64,000 nt of DNA, taken from positions 35,837,098 to 35,901,097 of the forward strand of contig CM065297.1 in the NCBI GenBank assembly GCA_032871835.1, written 5' to 3'. Both the position numbers and the translations under genes were made by a program. Below are positions 10,952 through 22,806 of this stretch, piece by piece (the first letter of the stretch is position 1; the number at the start of each line of letters is the position of its first letter). The notes beneath the pieces are model-generated. The model was not told the origin of the DNA. It was given only the letters and a program-made list of their open reading frames with translations, and did not search any database. This stretch comes from Dipteronia dyeriana. Its lineage: Eukaryota > Streptophyta > Magnoliopsida > Sapindales > Sapindaceae.

Positions 10952-11864
10952 AATAAGGCCTGTCAGAACACGCTTTCTGATGCCAGGTAAGGCTGGCATG
11001 CTACTACCTACCCCGAGATACGAGTCTCTGCACCACCCAACGACCAAGACCAGCCAACAGCAAGGTAACTCCAACCTAGTATCTTGGCAATAGGCCATAT
11101 GTTTGGTACTAGAATACCTTGATACCATCTCGCCACCAATTCCAGGTATGTGACACATCCATCAGATAAGAATGAAGCTTTAAAATGATCCGTCGATAGC
11201 CCCACCATAACATTAGTACACTGAGGTACCTCGCCACTGATACGTAGAATCGTGATTTCTCCCCAAGCTATAAAGTTGAATTCGTTGCCATTAAAGTGCC
11301 ATAATGTGACCAAATTGGTCAATGGATTCGCCATTTATTCAAATTTAAACCCAAACAGAAATAAGATGTAATCGATGGTAGTAATTCGCGTATAATTTGA
11401 TAGCCCCATCAACACCAATCAATTCCAGTTACATGACCAGTCAACTGGTCTAACTTACAGGGATTTGATTGACGATGAGGATGGATTAAAAAGGGACATC
11501 AGGATCCAGACATGGTATCGAAAAACAATATGAAAAAGGGTAGAGCTTTTGCCATTATTCTCAAAGGATTTAACCACTTATCGACACGTACGAGTTTGCC
11601 ATCTCCAATAGTTTTTAGAAAGAGAGAGATAACATAGTGAAATCAAATTTGTATCACTTCCATGACCGTTTTACCCAATTAAATTCATATCACCTATTTG
11701 ATAAATAAAATAGTTCTTCAATAGCAATCTCATTCTTCATTTCTCTTTTCTTAATCTCTTTTAAATCTCCTAGGTACAAAGTACCTACCCCTTGTAGCCT
11801 ACCTAGGTAGTGGGTTGAGGGTGTTAATTGATATTCCTCACCTTGAGCAAATTATTGGTTAACA
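10952..11864 (+). repeat. G1 5' LTR (Tat-type gypsy, left end damaged)
   Basis: The end block, from CTACCCC through TATTCCTCACC to TTAACA, matches the end of the G2 LTR on the minus strand, and it is followed by a gypsy primer-site region. Near 10990 a GGCTGGCATGCTACTAC segment matches the start region of the G2 LTR. The class-B LTR abuts it on the left, so the first bases are missing or altered. Confidence 0.65.
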
Positions 11865-11865
11865 C

Positions 11866-11886
11866 TCTTTGGCGTCGTCTATAGGA
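11866..11886 (+). promoter_or_regulatory. G1 primer-site region
   Basis: TCTTTGGCGTCGTCTATAGG follows the LTR end. Plant gypsy elements of this group commonly have a TTTGGCG-CGTCT-T-GGAA block here. G2 has the matching block at 55272-55297. Confidence 0.6.
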
Positions 11887-12719
11887 ATTTTCCACAACCA
11901 TTTCTGAACCTTTAAATCACATTTTTGGTTCTACAACAAATAGCATGAGACTTCGATCCACTCAAGGATAGCCTGAAACATCAGGGCACTTGTCCATAGC
12001 TTCCATCTGGAAGGTTCAAAAGAAGGGAAGGAAGTTAAAACACTAAAAACCTGTCCTAGTGTTGCCTGCTGCCAGGCGAATTGCAACTTAGGTCCCAGCC
12101 GCCTCTGTTGTAAGCAAGGCGATTTGGGAGCTGTAAGCCGTGACCTTTGAGGAGAGTGTACACCTCAGATTAGGTGCAAAAGGTATCACCCCTCAGCTAG
12201 CAGCATTAGAGGCCTGAGAAGATACTAGTAGGCCAGGTACCAGGGTGTCAACCTTTTATTTATTAGGACCACAGCCACCGTTACCGGTCCATGAGAGGCT
12301 AAGGCTTCTGCCCTCTGTGCCAGACAGGTTAGGGCCTGTTCCCCCAACACTAGATAGACTGGTGAGATACCAACCTTGATAGGTAAATTCAGCTCTCGAC
12401 CTCCAACTTAGGGCTCCTTGTCAATCGATACAACCTATAGCCGTTAAAGGTAACCTCGGTCAGCCGTGGGAGGGAATAAGAGAAGTGCCCGAGAGAACCC
12501 CCTTAAGAGGAGAATTGGGATGAAGCCTCCATAGCTTCTAATGAGTCTGATAATAAGGATTATGAGGTCTAGTCTAAGAATGATAGGAACAAGCACCTAT
12601 GGAACCAGGTAGCCTAGATGGCAAAGGAACTCCAAGAGCTGAAGAAGGAAAAGCACCCAGAAGAACTGGAAAGATCCACTAGGTGAGATGAATACCTACT
12701 TCTCTAAAAAAGGATTAGG
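11887..12719 (+). mobile_element. G1 leader and gag N-terminal region (decayed)
   Basis: This is the interval between the primer site and the recognisable gag core. Short open stretches occur in all frames but no domain is readable. The end, near 12600-12700, is rich in Lys/Glu codons, as in the coiled N-terminal part of Tat-type gag. Stops break every frame. Confidence 0.5.
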
Positions 12720-13585
12720 GAAGCAAAACTTTTGCTCGATTTTAAGATGCCTACAGATAAGGACTCCGGGATAGAGGATCCTTTGAGCCATATGGAGAGC
12801 TTTGTATAGTAGATAGAGGTCCAAAAAGATATCAGAGCTGCCACTTGTATGATTTTTCCTATCACGTTAACTAACTACGCTAAGACGGGGTTTCAAAAGT
12901 TATTGGTAGGTAGTATTGATTCACTTACTAAACTGTTTAGTGATTTTTATGCACAGTTCTTGGGAATCAAGCAGCGTCCAAAGGACCTTATCCACATGCA
13001 GTGTATAGTCCAAAAGCAGAGTGAGTCGCTCAGATCTAACGTGGAGAGATTCCATAAAGTGGTAATCCAGATGGGGGTTTTCATGGGAGAAGAGACCCTG
13101 GTCAATTTTATAAGCAACCTCTAGGATGGTAAGTTGTTCTGATCATTCGTCGAACGACAACCAGAGACATACCAGGATGACTTAAGGGCTAACAAATGCT
13201 AAAAGAAGGAAGCACCCAAACCAGTATTGGTCTAGAAGGCATAGAATAAACCGGCCAACATCAGCGCAAGCGGTGTCCATCAAAGAGAACCCCACCACGG
13301 GCTTCACCACCTCCTACAGATGTAGCCCTGGTAGCCCATAAAGAAAGGGGGTATAACCTTTACATCCCTCATCACTACATTTCACAAGACAATCTACCTC
13401 GCCATTCGAGATAATGAGCTAATCAGTAAGCCAAATCCCATCAAAGTACCAATCACCATGAGGAATCTATACAAATATTATGATTTCCAAGAGGATGTAC
13501 GATATAACATCTCAGAGTGTTGCAACCTACGCAATCAGATTAAGGCTCTAGTGAGAGGCAGTTGCTTAGAGGAATTCCTATAGCA
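12720..13585 (+). pseudogene. G1 gag core and C-terminal part
   Basis: The Retrotrans_gag core is clear at about 12778-13124, where a 91-residue open frame carries FPITLTNYAKTGFQKL, then SLTKLFSDFYAQF and SLRSNVERFHK, the usual helices of gypsy capsid. A separate block at about 13430-13580 reads KYYDFQEDV...ISECCNLRNQIKALVRG, matching the Tat-type gag C-terminus that precedes protease; G2 has the same block at 47683-47880. Stops at several points, including around 12808 and 13122, and frame changes make it non-functional. It packaged RNA in the ancestral element. Confidence 0.8.
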
Positions 13586-13789
13586 AGTGCAAGATAGCAT
13601 CCATATGGGGAATAAGGTACAGTCTGAAATTAGAGAAGATATAGAATGAAGAAAGTCGAATGGAAAATGCTTGATGCAACAGATCTAGGTCATACATACA
13701 ATTAGCGGGGGACCTACCCTTGCTGGGACTTCCAATAACTCTGAGAAGAACCACACTATAAAAGTACCTAGGATTGAAGGTGAACAAAA

Positions 13790-14339
13790 TGTTCTTAAAG
13801 TCGTTCAGGGATCAGTAAGAAACTCTCATTTATCCCATATAGTCTTCATTGAAGTTGATGTGTATATTTCCATGCAACTGCATGGCGATCCTATCGTTGT
13901 CGCGGTCCAGATTGCCAACTACCTTATTCACCGTGCATTGATAAATACTGGTAACAGCGTGGACATCCTCTTCAAAGATACCTTAAAGAGGATCAATCTA
14001 AAGCAATGCTTCTACAATAGTTGCACCACCCTACTATATGGGTTTACTGGGGATTCAATAGTACAAGTTGGATCAAAGATTTTACCGGTCATCGTGGGGA
14101 CTACTCCTCTCCAGTAGAATCTCATAACCGATATGGTGGTCGACATCCCATCGCCCTTCAACATTATCATGGGGAGACCATTCTTGTCATTTCTCAAGGG
14201 AGTGTTGTCTATCTACCATAACATCCTAAAGTTTCCATTAGGGGACCTGGTAGGTAAGGTACAAGGTGATCGACAGGTAGCCCGTAAGTACTACTCTATA
14301 TCAGCTAATCCAACAGCGTTGGCCAAGCAAGGTGCATAG
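13790..14339 (+). pseudogene. G1 aspartic protease
   Basis: The retropepsin region reads ALINTGNSVDILF near 13935-13975, where the expected active-site triad is D-T/S-G; here Asp is Asn. About 65 residues later comes the FNIIMGRPFLSFLKGVLS block followed by GDRQVARKYY, matching the second half of gypsy protease (ILGR motif). The first half is open at 13860-14117 and the second in another frame at 14133-14339. The missing catalytic Asp and the frameshift mean no cleavage activity. Confidence 0.8.
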
Positions 14340-14539
14340 GTAGCTGTCACGCAAAATGGTTAGAAAAGATTCATGAAATACCTTATGCCATAGAAAAAAT
14401 AAGAGCAACAGAAGAAGAACCAGTGGTAGAGATCTTGGTGGAAGATTAGGTAGAGGATGATAAGGGATGGGCCAGTGGCCACCTAGTTGACGTGTTAGAG
14501 GAAGTACCAGTTAGAGAGAATGACCCCTCTAAAGATGTC

Positions 14540-15178
14540 AAGATTGAAGCTGGGTTAGAGGTAAGAATGAAGGAAGGCTTGACTAGGCTTCTCCGTGAAT
14601 ACAATGACATTTTTGTGTAGAGTCATGATGAGATGCCGGGGATCCCTATCTCTTTGGTAGCTCACAGGTTAGCAATCAATCCCAAACTCAAACTGGTCAA
14701 ATAGAGGTGGCCACATTTAAATCCCAAATGAAATGTCGTAATTCAAGTGAAGGTCGACAAATTGTTAAAATTTGGATTCATCAGGGAATCTCGGTACCTT
14801 GAACGGATCGCCAATGTGGTAATAGCCACCAAGGCTAATGGAAAGTGGTGCATGTGCATTGATTATACAGATCTCAACCGCACCTGCCCAAAGGACATTT
14901 TTTTCCTACCCAAGATTGATCAAATGGTGGATTCCACCGCGAGAATTAGCTCCTTAACTTCATGGACAAATTCTTATGTTAAAATCACATCATGGCACAC
15001 CGCACTGACAAAGACAATACCCGTTTCATTACCTGGCAAAGTCTCTACTACTACAATGTAATGCCATTTGTTCCTAAGAATGCAGGTACCACTTGCAATG
15101 ATTGGTCAATCGGTTGTTAAAACAGAAGATAGGAAGGTCAATGGAGGTGTACATTGACAATATGATCACCGAGTCCTA
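14540..15178 (+). pseudogene. G1 reverse transcriptase
   Basis: RT blocks in order: MPGIPISLVAHRLAINP (about 14632), KLLKFGFIRE then ANVVIATKANGKWCMCIDYTDLNRTCPKD (14756-14905), LPKIDQMVDSTA (about 14915), and the catalytic box at 15150-15161. That box reads YIDN instead of YVDD, losing the second catalytic Asp. The downstream region is frameshifted and stops interrupt several blocks. Spacing fits a gypsy RT with small deletions. Confidence 0.85.
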
Positions 15179-15689
15179 GGTAGTAGAGCAACACTAGAAC
15201 CACCTCCACCAAACCTTCTAGTTAGTAAGAGAGAACCAGATGCGGCTAAATCCAACCAAATGTGCTTTTGGGGCAGCAACAAGAAAATTCATTGGGTTTA
15301 TGGTCCAAATGAGGGGCATATAAGCCAACTCAGGGAAGATCAAAGCCATCATGGACCTTGAATCTCCTAGCTCTCTCAAGCGGGTACAGCTGTTAACCGG
15401 TCGGATAACATGTCTCAATAACTTTTTACGGTCAACCGATAAATGCCTCCCATATTTTAAGACAATCAAGCAATATAGAAGCGTGAAGTGGGACAATGAC
15501 AGTGAGTAGGCTTTGCACTGCTTGAAGAAATATTTAGCAAGCCCGATGTTGCTAGTCAAACCTGAACTTGGGGAAGAACTACAGATATACCTTACCATGT
15601 GAGAGGCAGCAGTTAGCTGGGCCTTGGTTAGGGATTTTTGAGATGGGTTAAGTGACCTATCTAATATGTAAGCCATGCCTTTTCCAAAC

Positions 15690-15960
15690 CGGAGAGGAAC
15701 TATATTCTCCTCAAAAAACTTGCCTTTGCCCTGGTGACCTCGGTAAGAAAGTTACGCCCTTACTTCTTGGCACACACGATTAAGGTTGTCACTGATCAAC
15801 CACTCTGACAATTCTTACAGAGACCAAACATGTTGGGGAAGCTAGTACTTTGGCTCTCTAGCTCACCCAATCCAATATCAAATATAAAGCCAAGACTACC
15901 ATCAATGCCAAGGCATTACCAGACTTCGTGGCCAAGTTCTCAGCCTTTCCTGATTTTGGT
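15690..15960 (+). pseudogene. G1 RNase H (first)
   Basis: KLAFALVTSVRKLRPYFLAH then KVVTDQPL, a stop, QFLQRPNMLGKLVLW, and, after a frameshift, AKALPDFVAKFS. This is the C-terminal half of the RNase H fused to gypsy RT. It links RT to the second RNase H that follows. Confidence 0.8.
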
Positions 15961-16036
15961 ACCACTCCAAACTTGGATCCTGGCTATAAAATGATCAAGA
16001 AATGTAGATTGGCCAGCTAACCGAGACGTTTGGGTC

Positions 16037-16055
16037 ATATATATATATATATATA
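16037..16055 (+). repeat. Short AT dinucleotide run in G1
   Basis: A (AT)9 tract separates the first and second RNase H regions of G1; it is likely a later expansion within the linker. Confidence 0.85.
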
Positions 16056-16440
16056 GGGTAGAGAAGCTGGAATTATTTTAATAGATCGTGAAAAGGTAAA
16101 GCTCTTCCACTGTTTTCGTCTTGAGTTTAGCACCACCAACAATGAAGCCGAGTACGAAGCACTATTGGCATAAATAAGGGTAGCAGTCGAGCTCAACGTA
16201 GACTACCTCCATCTCAGAAGCCATACACAATTGGTAATTAACCAAGTCACTAGGCTTCAAGCTTATGGAGACAACATGGAAGCCTACTTGCAATTGGTCT
16301 AACAACTCAAAGCTCGATTAAGGAGGTTCAAGATTGAGCAAATACCTTACCAACAGAACTATCATGGAGGCATCCTGGCCAAGATAGTAGCTAACAGAGG
16401 CCAAGCTTTGCCTAAGGGTGTACCTCTTTAGGTTATCTCC
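16056..16440 (+). pseudogene. G1 second (archaeal-type) RNase H, aRNH
   Basis: After the first RNase H comes GREAGIILID...FRLEFSTTNNEAEYEALLA, then VAVELNVDYLHLRSHTQLVINQV, GDNMEAYLQLV and KIEQIPYQQN. This is the typical aRNH of the Tat clade, with the N-N-E-A-E-Y-E-A-L block carrying the catalytic Glu. In-frame stops (for example after LLA and LQLV) inactivate it. A dual RNase H is a known marker of Tat elements and is the best lineage evidence for G1. Confidence 0.85.
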
Positions 16441-16692
16441 CATCCTAGCATAACAAGTGGTAAGGAGGTCAACCAGTAGATAGACTCTCATGCTGGATGG
16501 ATCTCGTTGTGGTCTACCTCTAGGAAGAAAAGCTCCCAGTAGAACCCAGTCATGCTCGTAAGATCAAGAGGATCTTGGTTTGATTCTACTTGATTGATGG
16601 GTACCTATACCGTAAAGGTTGGTCTTTACCTTTGCTCTGGTTCCTCCATCCCGACGGTGCTACATGGGCACTCAAAGGTTCACTCATGGGAC
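16441..16692 (+). pseudogene. G1 integrase N-terminal fragment
   Basis: KLPVEPSHARKIKRILV...FYLIDGYLYRKGWSLPLLWFLHPDGATWALKGSLMG matches the stretch just before the zinc-binding HHCC region of gypsy integrase. It stops abruptly at 16692, where the S3 LTR begins. The catalytic core and the rest of G1 up to its 3' LTR are absent from the window. Confidence 0.75.
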
Positions 16693-18914
16693 TGTAAATT
16701 CCCTTAACCAATTATAGTGTAAAATATACCTAGGGTGAATAGGTATATGCTCAAATTTTAATCTTCTTTAAAAACACAAGCAATCTTATACAACACTTAG
16801 TATAATATCCAAAATGATATATGACAAAGCAAATGTTCAAGCAACACAAATCAATTAAGTGAAGAAATTAAAGATGCTAAAAATCAACACAAGATATTTA
16901 CATGGTAAAACCTCCTAAGAGGAAACATCCACGGGTTGATACCACAACCACCGGCAAAAGAAAATCCACTATTTCAAATAAGAGTTACACACTCAAGAAA
17001 TCAACATATGCTCTCCAAGCTATCACTCTTACTTTACCCCGACTTCCTATCCAAGACCTCCTGTCTCTAGAAAGATTCCTTGCTCACCTTTTCGGATCCT
17101 CCCGACCCTAGGCAAGACTTCATGCTCAACTATACAAGTCCTCCCGACTCTAGTTGAGACTTCCTTGCTCAACAATCTGAGGTCTCACACCTGTTGTCAA
17201 GACTTCCACTTGCTTAGCTATCCAAGTCCTCCCGACTCTAGCTAAGACTTCCAATTGCACAAATCAAAGAATCACTCTAAGGTATAAGACTTCCTACCTC
17301 TTTACAAGGCTTCTAAGTGATCATGAATGCAAAACGCAAACAAGCACTCAACATAGAAAATGATGATCAACAAATTCTATGGACATGCAACTAGATAGCT
17401 AGATTATGCTTTCAAAGAACAATCACAAATGTACCTAGGAAACCTAAGCATGTTATCAACTAAGAACCAAATCAATGAAATGAATATACCAATTGATGTA
17501 GACCTAGTTCTTAGAAAATAAAATTAAATCTAGAAATAGTCAATCAAGCATAAGAACAAAAGATTTTTAGTAACAATTTCATGTTTATCAAGTTCAGCAC
17601 AAATCAATCAACTTATCACAAATCTAGCTAAACTTGAAAATCAAATAAACAAACCACAAAATGATATCAAAATCATCTTAGTCATGCTTCTTAATCAAAA
17701 GACATCAATCAATAAGAAGATTTAAGAAGAAAACTAAGAAGAAGATGATTTTACCAACAAGGATGAAAATCACGAACTGAATATCTGATCACAACGAAAG
17801 TTATAGACCTCCTTTAGTTCTGGAAATGCTTGAGGTTTGTAGAACTCTACAATAATCTCGAAACTGGTTTTTGAATCAAGTGATTCGGAGTTGAAATGAA
17901 GAAGTTATCACAAAAACAAAAATCAAAATGTTGAGAGAAAATTTCTGCACTTGTTCTTTAAATTCGTTTTTCTCAACTTGTTAATGAATGAGAGGTAAGC
18001 AGAGGATTTAAGAGAGAAAAGCCAAAAGACATTTTTGCCCCACTTTCTTTAGTGTCTCCCCAAGATGGTACAAGGGCATCTCAGGGCAGAGCACTCTTGG
18101 GGCCGAGATGGCCACGTGCCATCTCGGGATGGTGCACGGTGATGGCTTGAGCCATCTCATCTCTTCCCTTGCACTTCTCTCGCGTTCTTCGACCGTTCTC
18201 CGGCCTCCGAACTCCGAATTTGAATCTATTTGAAGATTACAAACTGGGACTCCCTCATGGACATGGAAATATAAGACACTCAACCCATAAATAATATTTC
18301 GACTCGATATACGAAGACGAAGACCATGTATGCAACATGAGTTGAAAGTGTAGTATCTTTTGACTTAGAACTAGAAATAAATAGTATGAGTAACTGAAAT
18401 GACCGAAACTCAATCAAAAATCATTTAAGACTAAATTCAAGTTCAAAATCTATGTTATACAAACATAAACACAAACAAACACATTTCACACAAGAATGCA
18501 AACTACATAGAGATAGTCTCCAATCATGCATTTTCCAAAACATGTTACTTTCATACTAATGCATGAGCATTCAACTTCAAGTGTGTGAGTGTGTTATACC
18601 AAATGATGCACTATGATGTAGGGACACAAATTATGAATTGTGTGTGTATGTGTGCGCATATAATGATGCACAACTAAGCAGGGACACATATGAATGAATT
18701 GTGTATGTGTGCGCCTACGCCTTGATAGAGGAGGAAGAATCTTGATACCTTAGCATCCAAGTAAGCATATATCCTATTGAAGACAAACATTGCATGCGAA
18801 GTCGCTTTCCATCATTGAAGACCGATCTAATCATGAACCGCCTAAGCAACTAAGAAATACAAACAAAGAGCGTTTTGTTATGGAATCAAGCCAACACAAA
18901 TCTAAAACCTAACG
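16693..18914 (-). repeat. S3 3' LTR (Sirevirus-like, about 2.2 kb)
   Basis: On the minus strand the LTR starts at 18914 beside a polypurine tract (first base T of TGTTAGG mutated) and ends at 16693, the end being set by alignment to the S4 LTR end. It carries the palindromes near 18103-18150 and a 43-bp-type repeat zone near 17090-17260. It is inserted in G1 integrase. Confidence 0.75.
18103..18127 (-). promoter_or_regulatory. LTR palindrome with G-box core (S3)
   Basis: CCGAGATGG (18103-18111) and CCATCTCGG (18119-18127) flank CCACGTG, which contains CACGTG. A second palindrome, GATGGCT and AGCCATC around TG, lies about 10 bp further right. Confidence 0.75.
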
Positions 18915-18928
18915 ATCTCCCCCTTTGG
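18915..18928 (-). promoter_or_regulatory. Polypurine tract of S3
   Basis: Minus strand CCAAAGGGGGAGAT abuts the LTR start, identical to that of S4. Confidence 0.8.
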
Positions 18929-20935
18929 CTATTCCATGGCAAAACCTCAACCTCACCATACAATAACCACTCATAGTTGATTGCATTCTCACATCCTCAC
19001 ATTACAATGAGAACCCTAAACTAACATAGCTTCAAGACTTCATGAGTCTTCAAGATTCTCCTCTTTAATCATCAAGGCACCTGTGAGAAAGCACAACCAA
19101 ACAAACAAGAGATCTTCTACAAAGAAGATTGGTGAGATATATCCACAAAAATCAAACAACAAATCATTTATCTCATATAAGAGTTCACTTTAATACAAGA
19201 ATGTCAATAATCCACAAAGAGGTACATTTCTTCCACACATTGTGAGGTATACATTTCTCCCCCTTTTTGTCAAGGAATAGTCAAATAAACAAACAAGGGA
19301 TAATCAAGGGAATTGAGTAAAATATATGAGATAAGTAACATGCATTCTCAATGATCAATTATGTCATGTTTTTATCAAAATAAAATCATGTGAACTTATC
19401 ATAAAAGAGAACAAAGTCTAGCATACTATACGCCCCCTTGATAAGTGCTCTATCTAAGATTAAGATAAGATATTGTTCACAATGATATCCACACATTCAT
19501 ACAATCAAGCAATTTTAAAGAAATTCAACAAACTAAGCTCCACAAACTATGAGAGATACACAAAGATTTTCAATCTCTCTCATAATTCTTCTAAATTGCT
19601 AGCAAATCAAATTCACTTGTAAGCAAAATAAGTGTGTGTGTGGATTTGCTTTAAACATATATAAAGGAGTAATTGGATCATCAACATGCAAACCATATCA
19701 ACCTATATTCATCCTAAGCTTTTCCATAAAAGGTCAAACCGATTATCATCCGGAATTTTTTGCTTTTAAGAGAATAGATTTCAACATATGAGTGTGTGTG
19801 TGCATGTGGCTCGTAATCCCATTTATGTTTTTCAACCCGAGCAATCACAATTTTCAACTATACTCCTGTGAGCCTTCCTCCATTTCTTTTTAGGCTTTGA
19901 ATCAAAGATTTTTTTATTGATTCTTTGCAACACTTCTTTGATTTTTTTTAAACATAAAAATATACACTTCATGACGGCTTTCACTCATCACAATGGTATA
20001 GCCCTTTCCTACATTAGGTGGCTTCACAACCAAAGTGTGTAGCCCTTTTCATGAAGGTTCTCGTTGAGTTCTATGTAGTTGCCGAAGCAAAATGGATACT
20101 AACCATAGGTCATCTTAAATATACTAGTTAAAAGACTTGAAGGTGCATCCATAACTCATATATCTTCAAACTCAACTTATTCAAACTAAACATGTTAGAG
20201 AAGCAAAGTGTGCACTTTTGAAAACAATTTTTTTTAAGGCTTAAAAGCACATGATCTAAAAGTAATACAAAGAGACTTACTTAAGATCTTTACTTCTCAA
20301 TAGAGTAGCTTTCATTATTATAAAGCTCATATTTTTTTCAAAAGTATGCTACTTATCAATCAAACAAGCATTTCACACATCATATATAAGATCATTGTTA
20401 ACAAATCACTAAATGATCTTTAGAGAGCAAATGTCATCAAGAACCATACGAAAGCTATACTAGTTCTCTAATATGACATGCTACATGATGTAATGCACAC
20501 ATAGAGTTGAAAAGATGAATCAAGAAACCAAGCTTTAGAGTAGAGATATACCTTAGCAAGCTTTTTCATCAATGTAAAGTCGTCGCCCTTTTTATGAGCT
20601 CTCTTGGCTTGTTTGTCCTCATGACAACAAGTTGTTGGTGTGTCTTCCCAAGAGAATAAAGACTAAACATCTCAACTCAAACAAACATATAAACTGACTT
20701 TCTCCAAAAGTCTTAACAAATTACACCAAATAGATTTCAAAATTAGACTTCTCTAAAGTCAACCAACAAATTTTAACCATCATAGAGAAAATATTAGAAT
20801 ATTAAGTCCATGTATTGACTAGAGACACCAAGTTTGAATAGTAAATCGAGCATATTACAAATGACTTAGTCAAGCTTCAAACTTAGAACTCTTATCAAAC
20901 ATGAACAAAAAAATATTCTCATATGTGCTACTTAA
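18915..20935 (-). mobile_element. S3 3' non-coding region
   Basis: About 2 kb without coding capacity between gag remnants and the LTR. It holds the terminal polypurine tract (18915-18928) and internal boxes near 19256-19269 and 19431-19440. It aligns with 23603-24431 plus 7802-8440 (S4) and with 43629-45101 (S5, opposite strand). All of pol is missing between it and gag, so S3 is an internal-deletion derivative. Confidence 0.7.
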
Positions 20936-22210
20936 TCAAGTATGAGAGCACTCACCTTTGACCATATTGGTCTTAGGTGAACCAACACAAATAACATCAT
21001 GATCATTACTCATGGCAATATGAAATCTAGAAGATAAATCATCAACTATCTTCTTCATGAAAATATCACTCATTTTAAACTCATTGTTATTGCCACGCAC
21101 AAATATTTCATCAATACAAGATATATGACCATCATGCTTTTTCATATTCTCATCCATACAAATCTTCTTGACATCTTTCTTCACATATTTGTCACTATTA
21201 TGCATAACATTCAAAGATTTATCAATATCAACATGTTTAGAAGAATGACTAGGAACATTTTTCACATCATGCTTTTTAATCCAAACTTTCCTAGTAAATT
21301 TCTTTACATGACCATGACAAATATGCACATTTTTCAAAACATCTAAACAATTATCATGTTTAGAATCTTTTAAAGAAGATTTGTTCAACTCACTAGCATG
21401 CATATTATTCCCTAGTTTGCATTGTCTAATATATTCATAACATCTAGGCCTAATGTGACCAATCACATTACAATAATGACAAACCGGAATAAATTTAGAA
21501 AAATTACCTTTTGAGTGTGCATGCTTTGGTTGAGAAGTTGGTTAGGAAATTCCATAGCTCTTCTTGTCACTGTTTTTGGTTTTGGAAGAAATAGTAGTTG
21601 AGCATTTTTTAATCCAAATTTTCTTAACACCATGCTTCTCATTACTACTAACAACATGCTTTAACTTATTCTTTAGCTTACTATCATGCAAATCAACTTT
21701 ATTAGTCAAATTTTCAAACAAGTCAAACAAAGCATTATCAACCTTTTTATGCATAGTAGTATGAGGCACAACATGTGTTTTCACAAGCAAGTCATCAACA
21801 ATATTTTTCTCAACATGCTTTTCCAAGGTCTTCCTAGGTCTAGATCTAGATCCATACATGGATGATTGCCTAGGACCATTCATCAAAGACATATCATACA
21901 AATCATTGTCATATTTGCATTTACGAATGTATTCATAGCATCTAGGTCTTATATCTCCTACCATGTTACAAAAATGGCAAATAGGTACAAATTTGAGAGG
22001 GTTACCTTTAGCTTGAGCATTTGAAGTAGTATACCTTCTCACATTGTTACCTCTTTGATGTCCATTCCTTGATGCTTTGTCTTTTCCATGAGAAAATGAT
22101 GATTTTTGTCTTTGACCTTGTTGAGATTTTCCTTTGTTGCTCCTTGTTGATGTTAAGGCACCTCCGGTTACATCCATAGCTTCACCGTTAGAGAGAGTAC
22201 CTACATTCAC
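20936..22210 (-). pseudogene. S3 gag C-terminal region with two zinc knuckles
   Basis: Two CCHC-type knuckles lie in the same orientation. The first, CHFCNMVGDIRPRC (21938-21979), has Asp in place of the His; the second, CHYCNVIGHIRPRC (21440-21481), is complete. Each is followed by YEYIR-CK and, further on, by a KIWIKK or KVWIKK block (near 21618 and 21285). The open frames run 22210-21542 and 21466-20936, with a stop just before the second knuckle. The Lys/Asn/His-rich linkers are 450-500 nt each. The arrangement suggests an old internal duplication; S4 shows only one knuckle. The role is RNA binding in the Gag particle. Confidence 0.7.
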
Positions 22211-22806
22211 TTTACCACTTGCTTTGACAAAGTAGAATTGTTAGATGAAGGTGTAACCTTTTCATTCACATAACCTAATCCTCTTTTGTCACTACGATGC
22301 TTACCAATCTTGATGAGATTTTCTACTTTACTAGCACTAGATGACATCTTACCTATCATCTTGTTAGCCTCATCAAGCTTATAACTATGCATCTTCTCTT
22401 GACACTCATGCTTACTAATTTTGACTCTAAGCACATTTTCAAGTCTTTGAGCATGATCAAGAGAATCATCTCTTTGCTCAACTTCTTGTTTCAAAATTCC
22501 TAGTCTTTCATTACTATCTTTCAAGTTATTCTCTAGACTAAGGATTTTGTCTTTAAGCTCTTTATTCTCTTTTTGCTTATTCTCTCCTTCCATGATAAAC
22601 AACTTCATAGTAAAGTCTTCTTTCAAATCATCTAGCTCTTGAGCACTTTCTTCTATCTTTGAAAAATATTTTTCAATGGTTTCTTTATGCTCCTTAATGA
22701 CTTCACTTTGCTTTCTTATCTTCTCCAAAGACATATTCTTCTCATTTTCAAGAGCTTTGATTATCACTACTAAATTGGCATTGATCAACTTCAACTTATT
22801 GTTCTC
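22207..22806 (-). pseudogene. S3 gag coiled-coil region
   Basis: A 195-residue open frame (22794-22207) rich in Glu, Lys, Leu and Ile with heptad-like spacing, ending in a KIGKHRSDKRGLGYVNE block also found in S4 gag (58265-58340). Coiled coils before the zinc knuckle are typical of Sirevirus Gag. The upstream part is missing: at 22807 the sequence changes to a class-C LTR fragment. Confidence 0.7.

Noticed and set aside
15218..15676. 152-residue open frame on the minus strand
   Set aside because: It lies antisense to decayed G1 RT/RNase H, has no domain I recognise and is open by chance.
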